From: Alphaproteobacteria bacterium
Lineage (GTDB): Bacteria; Pseudomonadota; Alphaproteobacteria; Rhodospirillales; Rhodospirillaceae
DNA: 64,000 bases
Assembly (NCBI GenBank): GCA_030835385.1
Contig: JAURPI010000022.1
Span: 124,001 to 188,000, forward strand
Reading direction: 5' to 3'
Shown here: in pieces, positions 26,898 to 35,381 of the stretch
Layout of the letters: each line of letters starts with the position of its first letter
How positions within the stretch are numbered: the first letter of the stretch is position 1
Translations under genes and position numbers: made by a program
The notes under the pieces: model-generated
What the model was told of the DNA's origin: nothing
The model's database searches: none
What the model saw: the letters and a program-made list of their open reading frames with translations, nothing else

Positions 26898-27577
26898 TTA
26901 TCAACACCCGACCGTTGCTTTTTGAGGCAGCCATGCGACGTAAATTATCTGGACGTGACGTCGCGACAACCCCAATGCTGACCCCGCGTCTGGTGCCCTG
27001 GCCTGTGTCGGCACTTGATGACGTCGATGCACTCGTCGTAACCAGTCAAGTCGCCGTTAAATTTCTCGAGCAATTTCCCGTGTCGCGTGACCTCCCCGTT
27101 TTTGCTGTTGGTCCTGCTACCGCTGATGCGGCACGAGAATCCGGATTTAGAGAGGTGACACATGGCGGCGGCACGGCCGAAAAACTACTGCATGCGATTG
27201 ACGCGGCTTCTTTCAAGGGAGGGCTTTACCTTTCCGCACGCCAGGTCTCTCGCGATCTTTCCCTTGACCGACCATCCCGTATCAAGCGGCAGATCACTTA
27301 TGAGATGACGCCAGCTAAATCCTTGCCGGATCTTGTCATAAACATGATCAAATCGGGTCAACGATTTGTGGTGCCGTTCTATTCGCCGCGTGCGTTTCAG
27401 GTGTTCGAATCTTTGACTATGCATTACGGCCTCGAGGCACATATTTCGCGTGCTGTGGCAATCGCCATGCATCAAAGGGTATTTGAAGCGCAGACGTTGC
27501 CATGGGGGCAGACTCGGATTGCTGTCGCGCCAGACGGTGAGGGCATGATTGAAGCCCTCAAGACGGCGGCATATTAA
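26894..27577 (+). CDS. hemD: Uroporphyrinogen-III synthase
   Basis: 227 residues beginning IINTRPLLFEAAMRRKLSGRDV, the typical HemD start (TRP). LVVTSQVAVKFL and FAVGPATADAARESGFREV in the first half and VPFYSPRAFQVFESL in the second fit the two-domain cyclase. HemD is poorly conserved, but the position between hemC and hemB makes the assignment safe. It converts hydroxymethylbilane to uroporphyrinogen III by inverting ring D. The ATGA overlap with hemC and the 1-base gap before hemB show coupling. Confidence 0.87.
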   Translation: MIINTRPLLFEAAMRRKLSGRDVATTPMLTPRLVPWPVSALDDVDALVVTSQVAVKFLEQFPVSRDLPVFAVGPATADAARESGFREVTHGGGTAEKLLHAIDAASFKGGLYLSARQVSRDLSLDRPSRIKRQITYEMTPAKSLPDLVINMIKSGQRFVVPFYSPRAFQVFESLTMHYGLEAHISRAVAIAMHQRVFEAQTLPWGQTRIAVAPDGEGMIEALKTAAY

Positions 27578-27578
27578 T

Positions 27579-28595
27579 ATGTCGCGTTCTAGTGAGTCTC
27601 CCGCAGCTTATCCCGCGACACGCCTCCGCCGGACGCGCCAGGCACCGTGGATTAGACGTCTCGTCCGCGAAACAACTCTCCAGCCGTCAGACCTGGTGTT
27701 GCCGCTATTTCTTGTCGAAGGGGATTCGCTTCGTGAACCGGTGGGTACCCTGCCTCGCGTTGATCGACTAAGCATCGACCTCGCGGTTGAAACTGCTGCT
27801 CAAGCCGCCAACTTAGGTATTCCGGCAATCGCACTTTTTCCGGCTGTCGAGTCCGCATTGAAGACTGAAGATGGTGCCGAGGCGTGGAATCCTGACTCCT
27901 TGGTTTGTCGTGCGGTCCGTGCCATCAAAGCAGCGGTTCCTGATATTGGTGTCATTTGTGACGTTGCGCTCGATCCGTATACGAGTCATGGCCATGATGG
28001 CCTGTTGCGTGGGGGTAAAGTGCTCAATGATGAAACAGTCGAGGTGCTGGTCAAACAGGCTCTGACGTTAGCGACGGCGGGCTGCGATATTGTTGCCCCC
28101 TCTGACATGATGGACGGGCGCGTTGGTGTGATCCGCGCGGCGCTAGAACCGCGGGGTTTTGCCGACACCTTGATCCTGTCTTACGCAGCAAAATATGCCT
28201 CGTGCTTTTACGGACCGTTTCGGGATGCCGTTGGATCAAGTCGTGCGCTCGGCGGGGCGGACAAATCCACCTATCAGATGGACCCTGCCAACGCAGCCGA
28301 AGCGCTGCGCGAAGTTGAGCTCGACATCGTCGAAGGGGCTGACATGGTTATGGTTAAGCCAGGTATGCCGTATTTGGACGTAATTCACTATCTGTCGCAT
28401 TCCTATGATGTGCCGGTCTTCGCCTATCAGGTCAGCGGTGAGTACGCCATGCTGAGTCTCGGTGCTGACAACGGGCTATTCGATAGAACAGCAGCATTTA
28501 TGGAATCCTTGCTTGCGTTCAAACGGGCGGGTGCACGCGGCATATTCACCTATGCGGCCATTGATGTCGCCACTGCACTTACAGAGCCGTCGTAA
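27579..28595 (+). CDS. hemB: Porphobilinogen synthase (ALA dehydratase)
   Basis: 338 residues. The Schiff-base lysines are K205 (SYAAKYAS) and K260 (VMVKPGMPYLD). The metal-site segment reads DVALDPYTSHGHDGL, with no zinc cysteine triad; this is the Mg/K-dependent kind found in alphaproteobacteria. The C-terminal GIFTYAAIDVA is also typical. It joins two ALA to porphobilinogen. The order here is hemA-hemC-hemD-hemB, so hemB follows the enzymes it feeds. ATG 27579 is one base after the hemD stop; an upstream ATG lies inside hemD. Confidence 0.93.
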   Translation: MSRSSESPAAYPATRLRRTRQAPWIRRLVRETTLQPSDLVLPLFLVEGDSLREPVGTLPRVDRLSIDLAVETAAQAANLGIPAIALFPAVESALKTEDGAEAWNPDSLVCRAVRAIKAAVPDIGVICDVALDPYTSHGHDGLLRGGKVLNDETVEVLVKQALTLATAGCDIVAPSDMMDGRVGVIRAALEPRGFADTLILSYAAKYASCFYGPFRDAVGSSRALGGADKSTYQMDPANAAEALREVELDIVEGADMVMVKPGMPYLDVIHYLSHSYDVPVFAYQVSGEYAMLSLGADNGLFDRTAAFMESLLAFKRAGARGIFTYAAIDVATALTEPS

Positions 28596-29164
28596 TGCTA
28601 CCGCTTATGCTAGATGTCACGCAGACGCCCATTGCAGTGATCGGGAACGGGTTTGCCGCAAGCCAGCGGCTAAACACTTTACGTTCGAGTGGAGCGCAGA
28701 ACGTCACCACGTTTGCAACCGAACCGGAACCTCGCGTGTCAGAACTTGCTGGCGCCCAAGTATACAATCGCCTGCCTAAGCAAAAAGAGTTTGAGGCTGC
28801 GCTTTTTCGTATTGTCTATGTCTGTGAAATTGAAGAAGAAGCAACGCAGAAAATTGTTATGTGGGCCCACGAGATTGGTGCCTTCGTCAATGTGCATGAC
28901 CGCCAAGACCTGTGTGACTTTCACATGCCAGCTATCCTTCGTCGTGGTCATCTGCAAGTGACAGTGTCTACGGATGGAAAGGTGGCTGGGTTGTCCCGCA
29001 TTCTCCGTGATTTTCTGGGAGAAAAGATATTTGGTCCGAAATGGGCAGAACGGGTCGATGACTTGGGAGCACGTCGCGCGGACTGGGTTGCGCAAAAACT
29101 ACCCTTCGAAGATCTTAAATCCCGAGTCGAAAACTATGTGGATGACAAGGGTTGGTTAAAGTAA
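28595..29164 (+). CDS. Precorrin-2 dehydrogenase / sirohydrochlorin ferrochelatase (CysG N-terminal type)
   Basis: About 189 residues. The Rossmann start is PIAVIGNGFAASQRLNTL. The conserved catalytic block VNVHDRQDLCDFHMPAILRRGHL keeps the expected aspartates, followed by VTVSTDGKVAGLSRILRDFL. It is NAD-dependent and oxidises precorrin-2 to sirohydrochlorin; in the Met8/CysG family the same site also inserts iron. It completes a full ALA-to-sirohaem set in one operon. The ATG at 28595 overlaps the hemB stop (TAATG); an internal ATG at 28607 is possible. It is the last gene of the operon. Confidence 0.88.
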   Translation: MLPLMLDVTQTPIAVIGNGFAASQRLNTLRSSGAQNVTTFATEPEPRVSELAGAQVYNRLPKQKEFEAALFRIVYVCEIEEEATQKIVMWAHEIGAFVNVHDRQDLCDFHMPAILRRGHLQVTVSTDGKVAGLSRILRDFLGEKIFGPKWAERVDDLGARRADWVAQKLPFEDLKSRVENYVDDKGWLK

Positions 29165-29205
29165 TAGCCGCAATTAATCCACATACATACCTGGGACGAT
29201 AAGGC

Positions 29206-30030
29206 CTATTCCTTCAGATAGTCGATGACCAGGCCACATGTTTCTTCAGGATTGGTGATCATGCAGTAGGTGCTACCAGCTCCCTTTACCGCTTGTACTT
29301 TCGCATCGGGTTTGAGAGCCAGGAAATCGCTGATCAAGCGATCAAAGCTTGCAGACTCCATTGATTCCTCATCATTCAGTGCGCTTTCGTTGCCCATCAA
29401 CAGCATCACGGGACATTGAATGCGGGGTATGTCACCAGTCAGGTCCGTCGATGACAAGGTCTCCATCAATTCCTTCATGGTGGTCATGTTCACGTTGGCT
29501 TCGTAATGGGGGGCGGCCCACTTCTCGTATTTGAAGTGATCCGGCGTATAGAGCGTCTTCGATGTGAGGACCACGCCCGCAAAAACACGCGATAACTGCG
29601 TGATACCAAATACATGGGCAACCCAATAGGCGGCGTGGAAGACGTCTCTCCAGTAATCATCAGTCTTGTAATACGGGTAGGTAATGAGTTTCTTCATTCG
29701 GTCCGGGTACTTGGCGGCAAACCGCATACCAATAGGCGTGCTGGTTGAGGTGCACCAAATGTTTGTCTTCTCAATCCCTGAGGCATCAAGAACAGCTTTT
29801 AGGTCTTCAACCCACCCTTCAAGGGTGTAAGGCTCGGTCATTGTCCAGTCGGATTTGCCGCTGCCCCGATAGTTCCAATGAATCGTCTGGATGCCCGCTT
29901 TGTGAAGAATGGGATCGCAAAATTCGAATTGGTTATGAAGCAGAGCAAAGCCGCCGATCAGGAGCAGGGGTTCGCCGTCTCCCTGAACGTCGTACCAAAG
30001 CCGAACGCCATTGCGGATTGTCTCTGCCAT
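29206..30030 (-). CDS. Alpha/beta hydrolase-fold protein with an altered catalytic triad
   Basis: 274 residues from ATG 30030, with AGGAG 6 bases upstream. The N-terminal LLLIGGFALLHNQFEF and WNYRGSGKSDW define the alpha/beta hydrolase fold. The nucleophile elbow reads CTSTS rather than GxSxG, keeping a central Ser. The C-terminal motif, normally GxGH, reads GAGSTYCMITNPEE, so the catalytic His is Ser; I checked the codon (AGC). It may have lost hydrolase activity or evolved another reaction. It converges with the sirohaem operon and lies 46 bases downstream of the MFS gene on the same strand. Confidence 0.82.
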   Translation of the reverse strand: MAETIRNGVRLWYDVQGDGEPLLLIGGFALLHNQFEFCDPILHKAGIQTIHWNYRGSGKSDWTMTEPYTLEGWVEDLKAVLDASGIEKTNIWCTSTSTPIGMRFAAKYPDRMKKLITYPYYKTDDYWRDVFHAAYWVAHVFGITQLSRVFAGVVLTSKTLYTPDHFKYEKWAAPHYEANVNMTTMKELMETLSSTDLTGDIPRIQCPVMLLMGNESALNDEESMESASFDRLISDFLALKPDAKVQAVKGAGSTYCMITNPEETCGLVIDYLKE

Positions 30031-30076
30031 CAAACGTCTCCTACTTCATTCTTAGTTTGTTGCGCTGTAATTCTTT

Positions 30077-31345
30077 TTACTGTGCAATTTCTTCTAGCTC
30101 TAGGCCTGAGCGAATATTGTCGAGCGAGAAGATGGCTAGCGCTGCGATCACCATGGGCGGAACAACAGCTAGGGTGAACGCCCATTGCCAGCCGATTGAT
30201 TCGATCCCCAATGTCACCAGAATTGGAAAAGTTGCGTGGCCCATGTTTAAGGCGAAAGATCCTGCAAAGCCTGCTGCCGTTGCGCGTACACGCGTGGGAA
30301 ACACTTCGACCATCAACATAGAAAGCGCGGCAGCGTTGCCATAGAAAAACGCCGCCATGACGCCAAACCAGATCATGTCCTCGAGTTGTGTCTCTGGTAA
30401 CCACAACAGCCCAAGGGTTGCGACTGAACCCAACAAAGCCCACAGCACACAGGTATTGCGCCGGGTCAGTACAAATTCTCCGACGAATGCCACGGCAATA
30501 TATCCGAGAACACCAACGCCATAGGAGATGCCGACGATGGCCGTTGCTGTTTCCATTGAGTAGCCGCGAAACTGATTGAAATAGGCCGGAAAAAAGAATG
30601 CTGTCCCTGCATAGGCACCGCCAAAGAAGAAAAATGCGATGAAGATCATTATCGTGCGCTTTCTAAGGTCTGGCGCAAACAATTCCGATAACCTTTGCAA
30701 GAATGGTTCTTTTTCGGTCGCCGCCTCCGCTTCTCTTTTTGCGCGTTCTTCGGCGAAGCGCTTGCTTTCCGGTAGATAGCGCACAAGTAGAAAGGCGATT
30801 GGAATGACAAGGAGCGCCGGCATAAAGATATATCGCCAGCCAAAACTCGCGATTAGCGGCACAACAAATAGCGATGCGACAAACCAACCGATGGGATAGC
30901 CACACTGGACAAGCGCGACCATAAGACCGCGGTAACGTGATGGTGCTGTCTCGGCAATAAATGAGGTTGTAATAGGAGACAGCCCATTACTAATGCCGAA
31001 CGCAAACATCCGGAGGACCGTTAGGCTTACAAGGCCTATAACAAAGGCGTGGAGTCCGACTAAGAGTGCGGATACAGCCAGACAGAATAGAAACATCGTC
31101 CGACGGCCATATCGGTCCGTCAAAGTTCCGATAATGGCTGATGCAAAAGCTGCGAAGACAAACGAGAGTGAAAGCACCCAGCCGACATCACTGATGCTGG
31201 CTCCGAACTCCTCTTGAATTCCGGGGATGGCATACCCGAACAACGATTGATCCATGCTGGTCAGGCTCCAGCCTAACAAGCATGTCACGAACACGATCAA
31301 AGGGTATCCCCTAACTTGGGACCAGAACGAACCAGAATTGGTCAT
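30077..31345 (-). CDS. MFS transporter, aromatic-acid/sialate-symporter-like
   Basis: About 422 residues with twelve hydrophobic segments. The signature loop is GTLTDRYGRRTMF after helix 2, with the R/K-rich end of helix 6 and a TM4-TM5 pattern ETAPSRYRGLMVALVQCGYPIGW. The start MTNSGSF follows GGAG 8 bases upstream. The family (AAHS/SHS group) usually imports organic or aromatic acids with protons. The neighbours, a hydrolase and many oxidoreductases, fit uptake of a catabolic substrate, but the compound is unknown. Confidence 0.82.
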   Translation of the reverse strand: MTNSGSFWSQVRGYPLIVFVTCLLGWSLTSMDQSLFGYAIPGIQEEFGASISDVGWVLSLSFVFAAFASAIIGTLTDRYGRRTMFLFCLAVSALLVGLHAFVIGLVSLTVLRMFAFGISNGLSPITTSFIAETAPSRYRGLMVALVQCGYPIGWFVASLFVVPLIASFGWRYIFMPALLVIPIAFLLVRYLPESKRFAEERAKREAEAATEKEPFLQRLSELFAPDLRKRTIMIFIAFFFFGGAYAGTAFFFPAYFNQFRGYSMETATAIVGISYGVGVLGYIAVAFVGEFVLTRRNTCVLWALLGSVATLGLLWLPETQLEDMIWFGVMAAFFYGNAAALSMLMVEVFPTRVRATAAGFAGSFALNMGHATFPILVTLGIESIGWQWAFTLAVVPPMVIAALAIFSLDNIRSGLELEEIAQ

Positions 31346-31384
31346 GCAGATACTCCATGAGACCAACGATGTGTCGGTCTTAAT

Positions 31385-31651
31385 TTATTCAACATCGATC
31401 CGATCGGTTACAATCGGAGATAAAATACTTTCGACAAAGGCATCACGTGCAGCGAGGATCTCTTTCTCTTCCTCAGGTGTCGGCTTGAACTCGTCGAGAT
31501 CAGAGCGAGTTACGACGCCCTTTTCATCCAGTTTTCTCTCGACGATACCTAGCCGGTCTTTGAGGACATAGGTCTCGCGAGCCAAGGCGACGACCACTTT
31601 CATCACGCGGTCGACGGCGGGTTCCTCGTCCAAAAAATGGTTCTTAGCCAT
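31385..31651 (-). CDS. Small protein of unknown function
   Basis: 88 residues from ATG 31651. Acidic and largely helical, it has heptad-like spacing in the middle (VALARETYVLKDRLGIVERKLDEKG) that suggests a coiled coil. No domain is recognised. A G-rich ribosome site lies about 11 bases upstream. It is upstream of the MFS gene on the same strand, and the 185 bases to the divergent methyltransferase gene probably hold both promoters. Confidence 0.6.
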   Translation of the reverse strand: MAKNHFLDEEPAVDRVMKVVVALARETYVLKDRLGIVERKLDEKGVVTRSDLDEFKPTPEEEKEILAARDAFVESILSPIVTDRIDVE

Positions 31652-31836
31652 GATGTAGCGCGCTCCCCCCTTTATGAGGCGGCTTGACCTTTTGGCCCCA
31701 GTTTTAACTTTACTATGCAACCATATGTTCTCCTGAACAACACTCCCAAATGATCCATTTGTCAGGTGTTTGCGAAAAGAACACACTGCCGATAGAATTT
31801 ACCAATTGCATGCCAAGCTGGCAGGATGGGGTCGAT

Positions 31837-32916
31837 ATGGATATTCAGGTCACGCGAACAGAACAGGCGAAGTACGACTTCGTGTCTGGACTCATGGGAT
31901 ACAATTCAACCGGAATAGGCCCAGCCATGGTTGATTTCTATGAGACCAACAAACGTAAGCTCGGCCCCAATCCAGACTTGGCTGCCACGAAAGCGCTCAT
32001 GAACCAATCAACGGCGTATAAATTTGGCGCCTTCTTTGAGTTCAACGATCACGCAATGATGTTCGAGACCGTGCTGGGTATTCTCGAAAAGCAAAAAGAT
32101 GAAGTTATCGAATGGCTAGATACGCACAATGAGCCTGGAGCCTTGGGGAGTCTCTCCCTAAATGATGACGTCAAACCGCCTCGTTATTATAAGAACGTCG
32201 AAATTCATACCCAGCCAGGCAACTATCACGGCAGTCCATTTGCGGGTTTGATGTATCACTGGATGATCGGACCATTCCTGTGTAACCGCGACAATAATGA
32301 CGAAATGGGCTGGGATCTTGCCAATGGTATTCCAAGAGGAGACTACCGAACGATCGTAGATCTAGGCTGCGGTATCGGCAAAAGCACAATTCCGTACTGT
32401 GATCTTTATCCAGACGCAGAAGTGTACGGCGTTGATTACGCCGCACCGATGATTAAGTACGGCCATAAATTTGCTGAGCAGCGCGGCAAAAAGATTCATT
32501 TTGTACAAGCGCAAGCTGAAGATACGCCATTTGAAGATAACAGTGTCGATTTGGTAACCGCGATCTGGCTGTACCATGAAGTTAATCGCAAGGGGATGGA
32601 TAAGATTGCAAAGGAAGCTCTGCGTATTCTCAAGCCAGGGGGCAAGTTCGCGATAATGGAGTCACCGCCCTTTAAGGTGCTCAACGAGCAGTATCACCCC
32701 TTATCGGAATTTTTATTGGACTCGACGGGTCGTCGCATGGAGGACCCGTTCATCCCATTGTTTTTCTCACTGGACCGCAAAGAGATATTTGAAACCGCCG
32801 GGTTTTCTGCTGTCCGGGAAGAGGGTCTGCCAAACCACCTGACTGGTTGGAGTACGGACGTAAACTACTTTTTCGGTTCTTACCCATGGTGGATGACCAT
32901 CGGCGAAAAAGCATAA
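31837..32916 (+). CDS. Class I SAM-dependent methyltransferase
   Basis: 359 residues. The SAM-binding motif I is DLGCGIGKSTIPYCDLYP, then VYGVDYAAPM, and motif IV QAEDTPFEDNSVDLVTAIWLYHE; the C-terminal part has LRILKPGGKFAIME. The N-terminal 130 residues are an extra helical region not seen in minimal methyltransferases, so a specific small-molecule substrate is likely. ATG 31837 follows GGGG at short spacing; ATGs at 31750 and 31810 are possible. The next two genes follow at 19 bases and 1 base, so these form an operon of methyltransferase, CMD-like protein and M24 peptidase-like protein. Confidence 0.82.
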   Translation: MDIQVTRTEQAKYDFVSGLMGYNSTGIGPAMVDFYETNKRKLGPNPDLAATKALMNQSTAYKFGAFFEFNDHAMMFETVLGILEKQKDEVIEWLDTHNEPGALGSLSLNDDVKPPRYYKNVEIHTQPGNYHGSPFAGLMYHWMIGPFLCNRDNNDEMGWDLANGIPRGDYRTIVDLGCGIGKSTIPYCDLYPDAEVYGVDYAAPMIKYGHKFAEQRGKKIHFVQAQAEDTPFEDNSVDLVTAIWLYHEVNRKGMDKIAKEALRILKPGGKFAIMESPPFKVLNEQYHPLSEFLLDSTGRRMEDPFIPLFFSLDRKEIFETAGFSAVREEGLPNHLTGWSTDVNYFFGSYPWWMTIGEKA

Positions 32917-32935
32917 CTATATAAGGGGAGGGGAT

Positions 32936-33325
32936 ATGTCAGATGACATCGAGGCGCGGTTTCGCGCCATTACACATAAGCTTTGGGGGGAAGAAGAAGG
33001 CGAAGAGATCTATCAATGGATCGTCGCAACCCGTCCACCTGCATTTCATAAGAAACTTATAGAAGTGATGGTGCCGGTATGGGAGATGGATAAGGTGGAC
33101 CTTAAGGTCAAAATCTTGTGCGCGATTTCTCTGTTTACCGGCCTCCACCGCGATGAAGCTGAGTTCTTTTTCAAAATGGCCGCCCATCACCAAATTCCTC
33201 AAGAGGAAGTTGAAGAAATACTGATGCTGACGGGTCTGGAGGCAGGGTTCCCCACCGCTGAGAAAGCGATTGTAACCATGAAAACTGTCTACGATGCCCA
33301 TGCCGCGAAGGCCGCGGGAAAATAA
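32936..33325 (+). CDS. Carboxymuconolactone decarboxylase-like (AhpD-fold) protein
   Basis: 129 residues, helical. VDLKVKILCAISLFTGLHRDEAEFFFKMAAHHQIPQEEVEEILM fits the CMD/AhpD repeat, including the 'G-x-x-x-E-E' ending. The redox CxxC of AhpD-type peroxidases is absent, so a lyase or tautomerase-like role is more probable. The strong ribosome site AAGGGGAGGGG precedes ATG. It is between the methyltransferase and the M24 gene, one base from the latter. Family assignment is moderate. Confidence 0.6.
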   Translation: MSDDIEARFRAITHKLWGEEEGEEIYQWIVATRPPAFHKKLIEVMVPVWEMDKVDLKVKILCAISLFTGLHRDEAEFFFKMAAHHQIPQEEVEEILMLTGLEAGFPTAEKAIVTMKTVYDAHAAKAAGK

Positions 33326-33326
33326 T

Positions 33327-34532
33327 ATGTTGCTCAACCGAGAGCGTGCCAACGAAATCATGGATCGCGAGGGGTTAGATGCTCTTATCGCGGTGACGCC
33401 AAACAATGTTGTTTATTTAAGCGACTACGATACAGATTTTATCTACGACGTGCCGTGGCTGGCGTGCGCTATATTGCCGCGTTCTCCAGACATTGCACCC
33501 TGCCTGATCACAACAGAAATTGAAGCGGTTGTTTTGCATGAGCGTCCAACGTGGATGCCCGATCTTCGTCTTTATTATTTCGGAATCTACGGCGGTGTCT
33601 TGAAAGTCCACACCTTCGCCGAAGGCGTGGAGTTCACGGAAGAGGAGCAGGCGATGCGCCGCATGGTCGATGACGTGGAAAAGAACAACTACGTCGGCGT
33701 TTTTGAAACGGCGGCCAAAGCTCTTTCAGATATGGGGCTCACCGGCGCCAAACTTGGATTTGATGACACCCGGTTTGCGGACGCGCTTGGTGATGTTGTG
33801 AAGGACGCTGATGTCAGAGATGCAACCAACCTGTTGTTTGAAATCAGAATGGTCAAAACCCCAGATGAGATCGAAATACTGCGAACGGCGGCCAAGAAGA
33901 ATCAAATAGCTATGGAGAAGGCGTTCGCAGCGATCCGAGACGGCGGCACTTGGGGTGATGTTGTCACCGCTTATGAGGTTGGCGTTGCTGAACAAGGCGG
34001 GCGTGTTCTTGCGGCTTTCAACGGTGCAGGCCGAAAAAGTGCCGGCGCTGGGCGAGTCTTTAAGGATTACCCGATCTCCGAAGGTGACCAGGTTTGCTTT
34101 GACAGTATGATGCGCTGGCGACGCTACATGGGCGACTGTCAACGCACCGTTGTCCTTGGCGATCCCTCAGAAAAAATGGAACAGTATTGGCGTGGTTATA
34201 AAGCTGGCGTGACAGAAGTCTACGGGGCAATGAAGCCTGGGGTCTCCACTGGTGACCTCCGGAATCAGGCGATAGACATCGTACGCAAGAATGGCTGCCC
34301 TACATTTGAGTTAGCGTTCATTCACGGCATTGGGTTGGATCACATCGAAGTCCCATTTATTGCTGGCGGAACACTTGGTGATTTCCCAATTGAGGAAAAC
34401 ATGGTCCTCAATATGGATTTTGAACTTCACGAAGTAGGGTGGGGGGGTATGTTTTTTGAAGAAAGCATGCTCATCACTAAAGATGGCGCTGAGCGGCTTT
34501 ATTCACTTCCGCGGGACTTGATCAGGATTTAA
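33327..34532 (+). CDS. M24-family metallopeptidase-like (Xaa-Pro dipeptidase/creatinase fold)
   Basis: 401 residues: an N-terminal creatinase-like domain (about 1-150) and a C-terminal pita-bread domain. Metal ligands are all visible: D in CFDSMM, D in MGDCQRT, H in FIHGIGLDH, E in FELHE and E in FFEES. Catalytic competence is therefore likely. The family cleaves Xaa-Pro bonds, creatine or related C-N bonds, including non-peptide substrates in catabolic clusters. The 3' end overlaps a convergent cupin gene by 11 bases. The context favours a small-molecule amidase-like role, but that is inference. Confidence 0.82.
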   Translation: MLLNRERANEIMDREGLDALIAVTPNNVVYLSDYDTDFIYDVPWLACAILPRSPDIAPCLITTEIEAVVLHERPTWMPDLRLYYFGIYGGVLKVHTFAEGVEFTEEEQAMRRMVDDVEKNNYVGVFETAAKALSDMGLTGAKLGFDDTRFADALGDVVKDADVRDATNLLFEIRMVKTPDEIEILRTAAKKNQIAMEKAFAAIRDGGTWGDVVTAYEVGVAEQGGRVLAAFNGAGRKSAGAGRVFKDYPISEGDQVCFDSMMRWRRYMGDCQRTVVLGDPSEKMEQYWRGYKAGVTEVYGAMKPGVSTGDLRNQAIDIVRKNGCPTFELAFIHGIGLDHIEVPFIAGGTLGDFPIEENMVLNMDFELHEVGWGGMFFEESMLITKDGAERLYSLPRDLIRI

Positions 34533-35370
34533 CAGCGGTCAAGCGGTTGCCCGAGCAAATGGCCACGCAGCCGGTTTCACTGACGTCCCGGTCGTTCGCA
34601 AAAGAAATATTTGCCGATGATGACCAGCGCAGGTAGTCGTTTGGCCGGAGTTCGATTTCGGATCCGTCCGTCTGAACTAACAGGTCGCCGGTCACCACAT
34701 ATAGCCAGGGTCGGCCGGTTGTAAATTCAACACCAGCATCTTTCTTGCTAGGGCGCCAATCAGACGGAATGAAAACCATATCAACCGTGTCCGCTCCATA
34801 TCCAGCGTCTGCCAACGGTTTAATCTTCCATCCCTCAACATCAGGGTGCGGTTGCCACGACAGTGAGTCGGTCTGCATCAATCGACAAGGTGTAAAGGCA
34901 TTAATTTCGACTTTTACATCCATGTCGAAAGGAACATTAACGGTCTCCTCAGCAAAGGCTTCTTCTTTGATGCTGGCACCTCGGCCTGTATTCCAATACA
35001 GAATAACTGCCCCTGCCTGAGAGCGTGGTTCTGGCCGCAAACCATGAAGGCTACCTGGCGGGCGATCCATAAAAAGGCCGCGCTTGAAGATGTAGAGGTC
35101 ACCGTCAAAATCTTCGATGCTATTGAATTCCCAGTGAGGGAAATCGCCGTAAAGCTGAAAGCCACGCTCGACGACAGTTTTGTGGTAGTGGCGGTCTGGC
35201 TTGCCATCAAATACATCTTCACCCCAGTTGGGCGGCACAAACCATAATCTAGTAATCGCGCCTGTCTCGTCATCTCGAGAAAGAATTTTTTGCTTAAAGC
35301 CAGGTATGTCTGGATCGTCTATCCAATCCACTTCATCTGTTCGCACATGCTGCAACCCGGGATCAGTCAT
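34522..35370 (-). CDS. Double-cupin protein
   Basis: 282 residues with two cupin-like halves. The first carries DRHYHKTVVERGFQLYG (His-His-Glu metal set) and RPPGSLHGL with the fourth ligand; the second has PWLYVVTGDLLVQTDG and RPNDYLRW and lacks clear histidines. The RPPG-x2-HG motif is shared with the two cupins at 35382 and 39988. A single metal centre in the first half is predicted. It is 11 bases downstream of the next gene on the same strand. A dioxygenase or isomerase role is common for this fold, but none is supported specifically. Confidence 0.72.
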   Translation of the reverse strand: MTDPGLQHVRTDEVDWIDDPDIPGFKQKILSRDDETGAITRLWFVPPNWGEDVFDGKPDRHYHKTVVERGFQLYGDFPHWEFNSIEDFDGDLYIFKRGLFMDRPPGSLHGLRPEPRSQAGAVILYWNTGRGASIKEEAFAEETVNVPFDMDVKVEINAFTPCRLMQTDSLSWQPHPDVEGWKIKPLADAGYGADTVDMVFIPSDWRPSKKDAGVEFTTGRPWLYVVTGDLLVQTDGSEIELRPNDYLRWSSSANISFANDRDVSETGCVAICSGNRLTAVKS

Positions 35371-35381
35371 CTTTCGACTTC

